Shown here: piece by piece, positions 32,650 through 41,204 of the stretch | Layout: each line of letters opens with the position of its first letter | How positions within the stretch are numbered: the first letter of the stretch is position 1 | Assembly (NCBI GenBank): GCA_050053595.1 | Contig: JASFTK010000001.1 | Location: 1-64,000 of the forward strand | Direction of reading: 5' to 3' | From: GCA-2726865 sp050053595 | GTDB lineage: Archaea > Thermoproteota > Bathyarchaeia > TCS64 | Length of the DNA: 64,000 nucleotides | Notes under the pieces: generated by a model | What the model was told of the DNA's origin: nothing | Databases searched by the model: none | What the model saw: only the letters and a program-made list of their open reading frames with translations | Program-made: the position numbers and the translations under genes

Positions 32650-34425
32650 ATGACTGAGTATGATGTATTGATTAAAGACGCTGAGATCGTTGAAGGGACG
32701 GGAAAGAAGGTATACAGGGGCTCCATCGGGGTCAAGGGGGACAAGATCGAAGACCTCGGTGAGATCAAGGGGGATGCTGAGAAGGTCGTCGAGGCGAAAG
32801 GTCTCACTGCCCTCCCAGGCTTCGTCGACGCTCACAGCCACGCCGACTGGAGCCTCCTCTGGTTCCCCAAAGTCGAGAGCTACATCATGCAGGGGGTGAC
32901 AACCTTCGTAGGAGGACAGTGCGGTGGATCGCCCGCACCCCTCGGTGAGCACATCAGGGTGCCCTGGCTGCTGATGGACCATCTGCCCGACCTGGATCCT
33001 TTCAAGTTCTACCCCAAGCAACCCTACTATCCTCTGGAGCAGGTCAACGAGTGGATGGAGGAGATCTATGGATGGACCTTGGACTGGGAGACAATGGAAG
33101 GCTACTTCAAGAAGGTCGAGGAGGTCGGCATCTCCATGAACTATGCACCTCTCGTCGGCCACGGTTCCATCAGGACTAAGGTGATGGGTCTCGATTACAA
33201 GCGGGAGTCAACCGAGGAGGAGCAAGCCAAGATGCGGGAGTTGATCCACGAGGCGATGAAGCAGGGCTGCATCGGCATGAGTACAGGTCTCGACTATGAC
33301 CCTGATGTCTTCGCCGCCCAAGAAGAGATCATCGACGGTGTTGGCGTCTTAAAGGAGTATGGTGGAGTCTACTGCCCCCACTGGAGGCGGACAGGTCGTA
33401 GGAGGGGGATAGCCGCCGGGCATGTCCCCAATGAGAAGATCACCGCCCTTATGGAGTGTGTCGACGTCCAAAAGAAGACCGGGGTCCGCTTACACTATGC
33501 CCACATGTCCACCGGCTGGCAGATCTACCCTCAACCATCTGAAGAGCTGGAGGCGGCGAACATCAAGGCCACCCTCGACATGATCACCCATGACTCCAAG
33601 GAGGAGCTGGATATAACATGGGACGCCATCCCCCGGATGACCCGGAGCGGATTCGCCGTGATGCCCTACCTATGCAGCCTGTACTCTCCATGGCTCAGGG
33701 AGCTGGGTGGTAGGGAGCAGTTTTCAAAATGGCTCAAAGTCAAGGATTTCAGGGAGGAGGTCAAGGAGGCTATTAAGCAGGGAAAATGGTTCATCAGGGT
33801 CGCCTACAACCCCAACACCAATCCCCAATGGGCTGAGAACATCTACGTCCTCAACAGTAAGATCCCAGACGTCGACGGCAAATCCATCGCCGAGATAGCC
33901 AAGGAACGGGAAACTGACGAGTGGGACACTTGGCTCGACCTGATAGCGGAGGACCCTGACGCCAGAGGCGCCACAGGGCAGCTCCAGCCCATGGATTGCT
34001 ATCTCCAGTACTACACAGACCCCAAGGGGATGGTGGGCCTCGACACAGGTGTCTTCGACACCAAATTCCAAGCCAAGAATCCACCCTACAGCTTCCCTGG
34101 TATAAATACCTTCAGCGCTTACCCGATGTTCTACATCAAATACGTCAGGGATGGAGGCCTATTCACCCTTGAGGAGGCTGTGCAGAAGACCGCCACGATG
34201 CCGGCACGGGTCCATAAATTAGAAGGTCGGGGAGTCCTCAGTGAAGGGGCTTACGCAGACATCGTCCTCATGGACATCCCGAAACTTAAGGTGTTGAGCG
34301 ACGAGATCGAGTCCCGGAGGCACCCTGAAGGCATCGAGTATGTCTTCGTCAACGGCGAGACTGTGGTCGAAAAGGGTAAGCACACAGACGCCACCCCAGG
34401 TCGGGTCCTAAAGAGAACCTCCTGA
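32650..34425 (+). CDS. D-aminoacylase-like amidohydrolase (copy 1)
   Basis: A 591-residue amidohydrolase of the N-acyl-D-amino-acid deacylase family, which frees D-amino acids from N-acyl or short peptide forms. Zinc motif DAHSHAD, the cysteine ligand in GGQCGGSPAP, YAPLVGHGSIR, CIGMSTGLDYDP and the histidine in HYAHMSTG are all seen; the C-terminal strand ends LEGRGVLSEGAYADIVLMD. It is about 100 residues longer than typical D-aminoacylase (about 480), mostly in the central barrel. A second copy is at 42563-44344. ATG start with an AGCGGAG ribosome site. Confidence 0.9.
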   Translation: MTEYDVLIKDAEIVEGTGKKVYRGSIGVKGDKIEDLGEIKGDAEKVVEAKGLTALPGFVDAHSHADWSLLWFPKVESYIMQGVTTFVGGQCGGSPAPLGEHIRVPWLLMDHLPDLDPFKFYPKQPYYPLEQVNEWMEEIYGWTLDWETMEGYFKKVEEVGISMNYAPLVGHGSIRTKVMGLDYKRESTEEEQAKMRELIHEAMKQGCIGMSTGLDYDPDVFAAQEEIIDGVGVLKEYGGVYCPHWRRTGRRRGIAAGHVPNEKITALMECVDVQKKTGVRLHYAHMSTGWQIYPQPSEELEAANIKATLDMITHDSKEELDITWDAIPRMTRSGFAVMPYLCSLYSPWLRELGGREQFSKWLKVKDFREEVKEAIKQGKWFIRVAYNPNTNPQWAENIYVLNSKIPDVDGKSIAEIAKERETDEWDTWLDLIAEDPDARGATGQLQPMDCYLQYYTDPKGMVGLDTGVFDTKFQAKNPPYSFPGINTFSAYPMFYIKYVRDGGLFTLEEAVQKTATMPARVHKLEGRGVLSEGAYADIVLMDIPKLKVLSDEIESRRHPEGIEYVFVNGETVVEKGKHTDATPGRVLKRTS

Positions 34426-34546
34426 ATACCGGATACCCCTTTTCTCTCCTTTTTCTAGGTTAAAGCCTAAGCCTTCAGAGTCATTGAAGAACGGGGAATT
34501 CTTAATATAATCCGTCTTCTCATCGTACCAGTCTGAAGGTGTAAAG

Positions 34547-34729
34547 ATGAGTGAGCACGCGGAAGCTGTCCTCAAGGCCATGAAAGAAGCTGGGAAGCCA
34601 GTCAGGCCCGGGGAGGTCGCCAAGGTTCTCGGCGTCGAGAGCAAACAGGTCTCCAAAGCCATCAAGGCACTGAGGAAAGAGGGGAAAGTCCACTCCCCCA
34701 AGAGATGCTACTATGCCCCCACGGAATGA
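34547..34729 (+). CDS. Small winged-helix DNA-binding protein, 60 aa
   Basis: A 60-residue helix-turn-helix protein: EAVLKAMKEAGKPVRPGEVAKVLGVESKQVSKAIKALRKEGKVHSPKRCYYAPTE-like layout with helix two PGEVAKVLG, turn, recognition helix SKQVSKAIKALRKEG and a short wing. It is too small for an effector domain, so it may act as a bare DNA-binding module or architectural factor. Own promoter with TTAATATAA at about 34500-34508. Target genes cannot be inferred, though it follows the D-aminoacylase. Confidence 0.75.
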   Translation: MSEHAEAVLKAMKEAGKPVRPGEVAKVLGVESKQVSKAIKALRKEGKVHSPKRCYYAPTE

Positions 34730-34793
34730 CGTCGACCCCTCAGCCCTTTTTTCTGTTTTCCCTGAACCCATTCGGTCGAAGGGATGAGACTGT

Positions 34794-35588
34794 TCACTTC
34801 TCAGATTTGAGCTGGTTATAGAGGTTGTGGGCTTCTTCAGGTGTCGCCCCTTCATGTATCACGTTCCTTACCGCCCGTATCATGGGCTCTGCGTGGTCGT
34901 TCTGCCAGATGTTCCGGCCCATGATCACCCCGACTGCGCCACCCTCCAAGGCGTTGTAGGTGGTCTGGAGGGCGTCAAGCTCGGTGTCCATCTTTGGGCC
35001 CCCTGCAATGAGGATGGGGACAGGGCAGCCCTCCACAACCCTCTCAAAGTCTTCACAGTAATAGGTCTTCACAAACCTAGCCCCCAACTCTGCCGCTATG
35101 CGGCAGCAGAGGGAGAGGTATCGGGCGTCTCTCTTCTCCAGTTCCTTACCAACGGCGGTGACCGCGAGGACGGGTATCCCATACCCCTCAGCCTCGTCCA
35201 CCAACTTCGATAGGTTCTTGAGGGACTGGTGCTCATGGGGGGCACCGACGAAGATGGAGAGCGAGAGGGCGGAGGCATTGAGCCTTATGGCTTCTTGGAT
35301 GGAGGTGATTATGGTCTCGTTGGAGAGGTCTTCCTTCAGGATGCTGGAACCACCGGAGACCCTGAGTACTATCGGGATATCTGCCCCTGGGTCGATGCAG
35401 TTTCTCAGGATCCCCCTGGTGAGCATCAACCCGTCGCAGTAAGGCAGCAAGGGCGCAACGGTCTCTCCAGGGTCCTCAAGTTTCCGGGTAGGCCCCATGA
35501 AATAGCCGTGGTCGATGGGGAGGATGAGGGCCCGCCCCGTTTCGGGCTTGATGATCTTAGACAACCGGTTCTTTATACCCCAATCCAT
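34794..35588 (-). CDS. Class I aldolase of the LsrF/FbaB (DeoC) family
   Basis: A 264-residue Schiff-base TIM-barrel enzyme closest in pattern to LsrF (3-hydroxy-5-phosphonooxypentane-2,4-dione thiolase) and archaeal class I aldolases. MDWGIKNRLSKIIKPETGR, then LPIDHGYFMGPT and LMLTRGIL are nearly signature LsrF; the catalytic lysine is in RFVKTYYCEDF, with IAGGPK and GVIMGRNIWQ forming the phosphate site. There are no other lsr genes, so a role in an aldol or thiolytic cleavage of a sugar phosphate is likely but the substrate is open. Confidence 0.85.
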   Translation of the reverse strand: MDWGIKNRLSKIIKPETGRALILPIDHGYFMGPTRKLEDPGETVAPLLPYCDGLMLTRGILRNCIDPGADIPIVLRVSGGSSILKEDLSNETIITSIQEAIRLNASALSLSIFVGAPHEHQSLKNLSKLVDEAEGYGIPVLAVTAVGKELEKRDARYLSLCCRIAAELGARFVKTYYCEDFERVVEGCPVPILIAGGPKMDTELDALQTTYNALEGGAVGVIMGRNIWQNDHAEPMIRAVRNVIHEGATPEEAHNLYNQLKSEK

Positions 35589-35664
35589 AAGTCTTCACAG
35601 TTAATTCAGGGAAGTCATAGGTCTATTAACCCTTCCATCAAGGGGGATACCATCGGAGGTATTA

Positions 35665-35672
35665 CTTTAAAC
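35665..35672 (+). promoter_or_regulatory. TATA box of the alcohol dehydrogenase gene
   Basis: CTTTAAAC lies 34-41 bases before the chosen TTG start at 35706, at the right distance for an archaeal promoter. Confidence 0.5.
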
Positions 35673-35705
35673 CCGTTCCACGGGAGTATTGCATCAGGGA
35701 TCCAG

Positions 35706-36731
35706 TTGCACGTAGGTGTCTACTACAGGAACGACGATGTCAGGGTCGAGGAGATGCCAGTCCCGGAGATTGGGTCCGGGGAGCTGCTGCTGGAGGTCTC
35801 GTTGTGCGGGATCTGTGGCAGCGATGTCATGGAGTGGTACAGGGTCAAGAAGGCCCCAAGGGTCTTGGGTCACGAGGCTGTCGGAGTTGTCAATGATGTC
35901 GGTGAGGGCGTCGAAAAGGTCGAGGTCGGAGACAGGGTCTTCGTCTCCCACCATGTCCCTTGCGGTGAGTGCCGTTATTGCGCGAAAGGGGCTTACACCG
36001 CCTGCGAGACCCTCCACTCCATCAACATAGATCCAGGGGGATTCGCCGAGTACGTCCGGGTCCCCGCCATCAATGTCGACTACGGCATATTCCCTCTCCC
36101 CGACAACGTTACGGATGAGGAGGGGGTCTTTATCGAGCCCTTGGGATGCGTCGTCAGAGGCCAGGAAAGGCTGGACATCCGCCCTGGGGACACTGTTCTG
36201 GTCCTGGGGAGTGGAGTCTCAGGGATCCTCCACATCCAGCTCGCCCGCCATATGGGGGCCTCAAAGGTCTTGGCCACTGACATCCAGGAGGCGAGGCTGA
36301 AGTATGCCGAGCAATTCGGGGCAGATGATGCTATAGATGCCCGTGGTGACGTGCCTGGGGTGGTCCGGAAACTCAATGATGGAGAGGCCGCAGATCATGT
36401 CATTGTGAGCACGGCCGCCCTCTCCGCTGTGAAACAGGCCTTTGAGAGTATCGACGACGGAGGGGATATACTCCTTTTCGCTCCGACGCCGCCGGGAGTT
36501 GAACTCCCATTAAACCTGAACGATGTCTGGAGTAGACAGATCACCCTGACAACGACCTATGCAGCCGCCCCCGGAGATCTGGAGACTGCCCTTGGGTTGA
36601 TCCGGTCAGGGTCTATCAACTTTCGCGACATGGTGACCCACAGGCTGAGCCTCTGGGAGATACAGGCGGGCTTCAAGCTGGTCGCCGAGGCGAGGGAGTC
36701 CTTGAAGGTGGTGGTCAACCCCCATCTGTGA
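35706..36731 (+). CDS. Zinc-dependent alcohol/polyol dehydrogenase (MDR family)
   Basis: A 341-residue medium-chain dehydrogenase, NAD(P)-dependent, acting on an alcohol, sorbitol- or threonine-like substrate. Catalytic zinc: CGICGSDVMEW and GHEAVGVV; structural zinc: CGECRYCAKGAYTAC; nucleotide fold: VLVLGSGVSGILHIQLARHMGA with an acidic ATDIQEARL end favouring NAD. The frame extends back to 35229, but the homologous start is TTG at 35706 (HVGVYYRNDDVRVEEMPVP) preceded by GGGA and the TATA box. Divergent from the LsrF-like gene. Confidence 0.92.
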   Translation: MHVGVYYRNDDVRVEEMPVPEIGSGELLLEVSLCGICGSDVMEWYRVKKAPRVLGHEAVGVVNDVGEGVEKVEVGDRVFVSHHVPCGECRYCAKGAYTACETLHSINIDPGGFAEYVRVPAINVDYGIFPLPDNVTDEEGVFIEPLGCVVRGQERLDIRPGDTVLVLGSGVSGILHIQLARHMGASKVLATDIQEARLKYAEQFGADDAIDARGDVPGVVRKLNDGEAADHVIVSTAALSAVKQAFESIDDGGDILLFAPTPPGVELPLNLNDVWSRQITLTTTYAAAPGDLETALGLIRSGSINFRDMVTHRLSLWEIQAGFKLVAEARESLKVVVNPHL

Positions 36732-36804
36732 GTGGGGACAGAGTCTCCTCTGGTCGCCAGTTAGACCATCAATCTTTAATTCTTGGAGACCAGGTTCATT
36801 TCAA

Positions 36805-37272
36805 GTGATCCCATTGAAAACCTCAAAGCTTGTCGGTGTAATGGCGCTCTTGGTCCAGATAGGCTCAGCTGTGGCCTTCGTACTGAGCATCATGACTGTC
36901 TATGGTGTACTCACCAGCGCTCTCGGTGGAGGCATGATGTTCCAGATGGAGGTGGACCAGACAACGGGGGCGGGGACCCTTGCTCTAGAACTTCAGCCGA
37001 GCAACCCAGGAGTCTTAGACGCTGATTTCTCCTTTGGCCTGAGCCTACTTGACTCTGAGGGGGAACCAGTAGCAAGTGACTCGGGGTCGTTATCTCTAAC
37101 AGCAGGGGGTTCAGGGACGCTCAACCTGGTCCTTGAGGTCCCTCGGGAGGACTTTGAGAGGATCTATAACGAAGGGGAGAGTTCACTGGAGATCAGCGTG
37201 TCCCTCCGGACTCTATACGATCTGGTAGGTATCTCCGACACCTTCACCATCCCGCAGGGGGGTCAACGATGA
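36805..37272 (+). CDS. Hypothetical membrane-anchored protein, 155 aa
   Basis: One N-terminal hydrophobic helix (about residues 10-40, KLVGVMALLVQIGSAVAFVLSIM) is followed by an extracytoplasmic domain rich in beta-strands and small residues (QTTGAGTLALELQPSNPG, LSLTAGGSGTLNLVLEVP). This resembles an Ig-like or invasin-type fold. GTG start. The gene overlaps the next membrane gene by four bases (ATGA), so the two make an operon and perhaps a complex at the cell surface. No named family. Confidence 0.7.
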   Translation: MIPLKTSKLVGVMALLVQIGSAVAFVLSIMTVYGVLTSALGGGMMFQMEVDQTTGAGTLALELQPSNPGVLDADFSFGLSLLDSEGEPVASDSGSLSLTAGGSGTLNLVLEVPREDFERIYNEGESSLEISVSLRTLYDLVGISDTFTIPQGGQR

Positions 37273-37760
37273 GCAGGCGATCCAGCGCCATAATATCAGC
37301 GACCATAACCCTCATCATTTTCACCGTGCTCCCCCTCTACGTCCCTAGCTTGTTACCACCCCAATATCTGGAGAAGGTCGCGGAGTTCGGGATAGACATA
37401 GGCCAGTTTACTACCCAGATAGCTGTGATCGGGGGGGTCGTGGCCCTGCTGACTCTGGTTAAAGGGTTCGTGGCACTTCATTCCCCCATATACCTGTTGG
37501 CGGCCCTCGCGTCAAGCGTTGTGACCCTCTTCTTCACCGTGACCGCCGTCAGCCTCGGGAGGCTCGATGAGTTGGGTAACTTGGGGTTGACTTCTATAAC
37601 CGTCGATGTGGAGGGCAGCCTCAACCATATTGTCCTAGATTTCAGGATATTCGTCCAGCTCACTGCAGTGGGTGTGATCTTGAAGATGATTGAGACCGTG
37701 CTGACCTTCATGGAGGCTAGACAGGAGAAGGCCCTATCTCAGAGTCCTTCAACGGGTTAA
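37269..37760 (+). CDS. Hypothetical four-helix membrane protein, 163 aa
   Basis: About four hydrophobic segments (residues 8-28, 48-65, 72-93 and 128-150) with short connecting loops; no catalytic motifs. Start overlaps the stop of the preceding membrane-anchored protein (ATGA), indicating coupled translation. Together they may form a membrane complex with an outer domain. Function unknown. Confidence 0.7.
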   Translation: MSRRSSAIISATITLIIFTVLPLYVPSLLPPQYLEKVAEFGIDIGQFTTQIAVIGGVVALLTLVKGFVALHSPIYLLAALASSVVTLFFTVTAVSLGRLDELGNLGLTSITVDVEGSLNHIVLDFRIFVQLTAVGVILKMIETVLTFMEARQEKALSQSPSTG

Positions 37761-37785
37761 GTTGTATTCCCCCTTCCGAGGGGGC

Positions 37786-38541
37786 TCAGAATAGGATGGA
37801 GAGACAGGTCAGGGCTCCGTCGCATTTCTCTATCTCGCTCACGTCCATAGGTATGACATGGTAACCGGCCTCCCGGACCATAGCGTGAGACTCTGGGTAA
37901 CCCTTTGGCATCAACACGGTGTCATCCACAGTCAGGGTGTCCGCAGCATACTCCTCCCCCTCCGGGACCCTTAGGACCTTGAGACCATTCAAGGCGGGGT
38001 GATCCGCGTATCTGGCTGTAGCGATCACCCTGCCATTCCCGAGGCTGGTGATATAGCTTTTGAGGTGCATTATGCCTGGATCCTCAATTGTGTCGACCGT
38101 GATCCCCAGCCAATCCCTCATCTGGGCGACCCCCTCGAGGTTGGTCCTCTGAGTGAGACCGCATATCAACCGGTCTGGGAGATGGATCACATCTCCCCCT
38201 TCGATGGTTGCCGGGGCCTCCGCCCACCTGACGGGCATGTACTCTTCAAGGACCGCTGCCACCCCAGGCTGCTCCCCTCTCCTGCCCTCCTTGGCCATAC
38301 GGCAGATGAGCGCCTTCCCCCTGTAGACCACTGCGTTATCCTCTACAAAACAGGAGTCGGGGAGTACATCGTCTCGCGATACCCGTATCACCTCCAGTCC
38401 CAGCTCCGAGAGGACCTCGCAATACCTCGCATGCTGTTCTCTGGCCTTCGACAGGTCTAGGGTATGATGGAGGGGATGGGAGGAGATGCATCCCTTGTAG
38501 CTGTTCCCTGGTTCCCTCACCAGAGCACGCCTGTAATCCAT
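37786..38541 (-). CDS. DDAH/arginine-deiminase-family hydrolase
   Basis: A 251-residue guanidino-group-modifying enzyme resembling dimethylarginine dimethylaminohydrolase. Acidic substrate site LPDSCFVEDNAVVY, EGGDVIHLPDR, the catalytic histidine in MHLKSYIT and the nucleophile cysteine C246 in DGALTCLSILF at the extreme C-terminus are all present. It would hydrolyse (methyl)arginine to citrulline and (methyl)amine. ATG start. The N-terminus RRALVREPGNSYKGCI is typical. Confidence 0.9.
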   Translation of the reverse strand: MDYRRALVREPGNSYKGCISSHPLHHTLDLSKAREQHARYCEVLSELGLEVIRVSRDDVLPDSCFVEDNAVVYRGKALICRMAKEGRRGEQPGVAAVLEEYMPVRWAEAPATIEGGDVIHLPDRLICGLTQRTNLEGVAQMRDWLGITVDTIEDPGIMHLKSYITSLGNGRVIATARYADHPALNGLKVLRVPEGEEYAADTLTVDDTVLMPKGYPESHAMVREAGYHVIPMDVSEIEKCDGALTCLSILF

Positions 38542-38595
38542 TGGATTCCCTCAACAATGTGCACCCTTCCCTTGATATAAAATCCTTGAGAACAG

Positions 38596-39171
38596 TCAGG
38601 CATTCAGCATCAGCATTGCAGCACCATTCACTACAGCATGACCCACGACGCACCCTAGGATGCTCCGGGTTCTGAGGAAGACAATGCCGTTCAGGAATCC
38701 TAGGAGGAATACCGGTATCAGGAGGAGGGGGAACCCCGCTCTGACATGTCCATGATGGACCGCCGTGAAAAGGGCGGTCTGTATGAGGTTAAGGGCGAGA
38801 TTTCGGGTTGAAAGCACTGCCCCCTTATCTGAATAATATCCGAGGAAGAACCCCCTGTAAGCCACCTCCTCATAGACCGGGTACCAGACTATATCCGTAA
38901 ATATAGCCCAAGCCACAATGGGCTTTGCCCTCAACATCTGATAGGTGAGGTGGATGGGGTAGTAAGCTATCAGCACCAAGAGAGCGGCGATGAGCCCCAA
39001 TATGAGAGATGGGGGTATTGCCTCGGTACTGAGACCCGTATGGGAGAGTTCCTCCTTCAAGACCGCCTTGACGAAGAGTAGCGGTAGGAGGATTAGGGGA
39101 TAGAAAGACCCGTTGAGCCAGAGGGCCAGGAACACCAGCGCGGCCAGAATCCTCTCTGTTGACGGATCCAA
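38596..39171 (-). CDS. CPBP-family intramembrane metalloprotease
   Basis: A 191-residue membrane protein with about six helices and the three CPBP motifs: EEVAYRGFFLGYYS (EExxxR), LFTAVHHGH (FxxxH) and GHAVVNGAAM (HxxxN/B). These proteins, related to Rce1, cut substrates within the membrane or process modified peptides. TTG start at 39171. Downstream of the DDAH-like gene on the same strand but with 54 bases between; substrate unknown. Confidence 0.88.
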   Translation of the reverse strand: MDPSTERILAALVFLALWLNGSFYPLILLPLLFVKAVLKEELSHTGLSTEAIPPSLILGLIAALLVLIAYYPIHLTYQMLRAKPIVAWAIFTDIVWYPVYEEVAYRGFFLGYYSDKGAVLSTRNLALNLIQTALFTAVHHGHVRAGFPLLLIPVFLLGFLNGIVFLRTRSILGCVVGHAVVNGAAMLMLNA

Positions 39172-39229
39172 TATCAGATGACCCCACTCTCTCAGTGGGG
39201 ATCCTTTTAAAAAAACCCGAGGGAAGGGG

Positions 39230-40114
39230 TTAGACCAGCTTCTCGCCGGCGATCTTTTCGACCGCCTTGATGACGGCCTGGGTCCCCTTCTGTGTCAAGT
39301 CCTCAGCCTCGAGGCTCCTGTACATCTGGTGGACGACCGAGGTCTCTATCAGGGGCATCTTGACTTCTGCCGCTGCCTCCATTATGAGCCTCAGATCCTT
39401 GAGGTAGTCCTTGATCTTGAAGCCTGGCTCCATGTCACCCTTGAGCAGCCTCGCGCCGTTGTTGGTCAGCTGCCAGCTCCCTGCTGCACCGCCTGAGACC
39501 GCTGCGTGACATTTCTCAAGGTCCGCTCCAGACTTCTTGGCGAACATCAGAGCCTCGGCGACCCCCAGCATTGCGGTTCCCACCAGGATCTGGTTGACCA
39601 GCTTCACGGTCTGGCCCATCCCATTGCCTCCGACGTGGGTTATCGTCTTCCCCATCGCCTCGAAGACGGGGAGGGCTTCATTGAAAGTCTCCGGGTCCCC
39701 ACCGACCATGATGCTCAGGGTGCCGTTCTGGGCGCCGATGGCCCCACCGCTAACAGGGGCGTCCAGCATCCTTACGCCCTTCTCTCCAAGCCTCTCCGCG
39801 ATATCCCTCGTAACCGCCGGGGAGATAGTGCTCATATCGATGACGATATCACCGGTACTGGCCCCATGTATCACCCCCTTGGAGCCCATGATGACCTCCT
39901 CGACATCAGGGGAGTCAGTGACAATTGATAGGATAATCTCCGAGGCCTCTGCCACCTCCTTGGGGGAGGCGGCAGCCTTGGCCCCCGCTTCGACGAGGGG
40001 GTCCATCTTAGAAGCCGTCCTATTCCAGACTGTGACGGGGAAACCCGCCTTGATCAGATTCATGGACATGCCGCTGCCCATGAGCCCGAGCCCAATAAAA
40101 CCTATTTTCTTCAA
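39230..40114 (-). CDS. 3-hydroxyisobutyrate dehydrogenase-family oxidoreductase
   Basis: A 294-residue beta-hydroxyacid dehydrogenase: NAD(P) fold KIGFIGLGLMGSGMSMNLIKAG, substrate motif DAPVSGGAIGAQNGTLSIMVGG, and the catalytic lysine in GMGQTVKLVNQILVG. Likely substrates are 3-hydroxyisobutyrate, tartronate semialdehyde or related small hydroxy acids; VWNRT at the end of strand two suggests NADP. TTG start. It may serve branched-chain or hydroxy-acid breakdown. Confidence 0.9.
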   Translation of the reverse strand: MKKIGFIGLGLMGSGMSMNLIKAGFPVTVWNRTASKMDPLVEAGAKAAASPKEVAEASEIILSIVTDSPDVEEVIMGSKGVIHGASTGDIVIDMSTISPAVTRDIAERLGEKGVRMLDAPVSGGAIGAQNGTLSIMVGGDPETFNEALPVFEAMGKTITHVGGNGMGQTVKLVNQILVGTAMLGVAEALMFAKKSGADLEKCHAAVSGGAAGSWQLTNNGARLLKGDMEPGFKIKDYLKDLRLIMEAAAEVKMPLIETSVVHQMYRSLEAEDLTQKGTQAVIKAVEKIAGEKLV

Positions 40115-40159
40115 TTTCTCTCGGGGAATAATCCACCCCTAGCAAGAAAATTCTTTCGC

Positions 40160-40610
40160 CTAGCGACCGACAGTCTTCTTCAGTATGAGCAAGTAATGGT
40201 TACCTGCTAGTCCCAGAAGGATCAGGGCTATGCCGATCACGAGCATTGTGTTAGCCTTCCTAGGGTTGTTTGTGACCTTTGTACTCCTATAAGAGACCAA
40301 GAGGCCCCCAACCATGAAAAAAGTGAGGATCATGCTCACGATGCTCTCGTTGATAGTCTGCTCACCTATCAAGGGGTGAATTGCAATCCAACTCCCACCC
40401 GGACCCGGGACGATGGACGGGGGGTTGTCGAGGATATCGTAGATGCCCCCGCCGGCGATGAAGGCTGTAAAAACGACCATAATGATGGCGACTGTGGTGG
40501 CGGATATCCTCGGGAGTCGCCTACTGCCTCTACTCAGGTCGTCGATGAACCTCTTCAGCCGTTCTCCAATTGATGGGATCCCAACAGCCTCCTATCAGGG
40601 ATGTACTCAT
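40160..40610 (-). CDS. OSTC/OST3-OST6-family oligosaccharyltransferase subunit homologue, frameshifted near 5' end
   Basis: The frame from the ATG at 40480 gives 106 residues, but the same frame is open back to a TAG at 40594 and adds IPSIGERLKRFIDDL and RRLPRISATTVAII. The full protein has three helices like human OSTC: SATTVAIIMVVFTAFIAGGGI-YDILDNPPSI matches OSTC around its ITGGIIYDVIVEPPSVG, and EQTINESIVS with MVGGLL and NPRKANTMLVIGIALI matches its second half. An ATG at 40610 would start it as MSTSLIGA after removing one G near 40588. OSTC docks oligosaccharyltransferase at the translocon. No STT3/AglB is in the window. Confidence 0.75.
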
Positions 40611-40670
40611 GTGACCTCCGGGATATATGGTTTTTTACGATCCAACAACCCCTTCACCTCCGGACAACCC

Positions 40671-40678
40671 TTTAAATC
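40671..40678 (+). promoter_or_regulatory. TATA box of the zinc-ribbon gene at 40711
   Basis: TTTAAATC lies 33-40 bases before the ATG at 40711. It supports the short start instead of the longer frame beginning at 40627. Confidence 0.5.
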
Positions 40679-40710
40679 TAGGTCCTACGGAGGATATCGG
40701 GGACGAAGGT

Positions 40711-40890
40711 ATGCCACAAAGGGTCACGTGCGCCGAGTGCAACCATCTGCTCTACGAAGGGGATATCCTGAAATCACCTCAGGACATCATAAAAAAATAC
40801 GACGGCCGATGCCCGGAATGCAACCGTGAGCTCAACTTCGACAGCACAGGCGTAAGCATCTCCCCCTACACCGAAAACGACAACAACTGA
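40711..40890 (+). CDS. Small zinc-ribbon protein, 59 aa
   Basis: A 59-residue protein: PQRVTCAECNHLLYEGD, then YDGRCPECNRELNF, giving two C-x2-C knuckles (C7/C10, C34/C37). It resembles small zinc ribbons conserved in TACK archaea. The ATG at 40711 is preferred over the 40627 start because a TATA box lies between them. Divergent from the OSTC-like gene. Function unknown, perhaps RNA-binding or a ribosome- or translocon-associated protein. Confidence 0.75.
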   Translation: MPQRVTCAECNHLLYEGDILKSPQDIIKKYDGRCPECNRELNFDSTGVSISPYTENDNN

Positions 40891-41204
40891 GACAGACAGA
40901 CCTAAAGACCGGGGAGAGCAGGGTAAGGTCATACCCGACGAGAGGGGGCGTAAACTAGCGCCAATTACTCTAGACCGGTTAACGAATATTTCGTGTGTGA
41001 TTAGACACCCTCACTGAATAATGAATCTGGACTGAACATACTTGAAGCCCTGTTTCTCCTATAACCTGTTTTTCAGCACTTTTTGAGTCTAATAAGATAT
41101 TTAGGCGCTTGGTTTGTACTTTTCTAGGACAATAATGCCGCTCACCATCGGCTTACACTAAAAAGCTTATATTTATCGTGTTTGTAGAGGTGCCGAAAAC
41201 TGGG
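40891..41204 (+). other. Intergenic stretch before the MFS gene
   Basis: About 310 bases without a convincing frame on either strand. The last part is AT-rich and contains the MFS promoter: CTTATATTTA at 41166-41175, 30-39 bases before the ATG at 41205. No RNA fold, repeat or known element was recognised in the rest. Confidence 0.5.
41166..41175 (+). promoter_or_regulatory. TATA box of the MFS transporter gene
   Basis: CTTATATTTA is followed at about 25 bases by the probable transcription start, so the ATG at 41205 (MSAPSLRERL) is a better start than the GTG at 41178. Confidence 0.55.

Noticed and set aside
35229..35705. N-terminal extension of the alcohol dehydrogenase frame
   Set aside because: It overlaps the LsrF-like gene in antisense and lies before the TATA box; the family start is at 35706.
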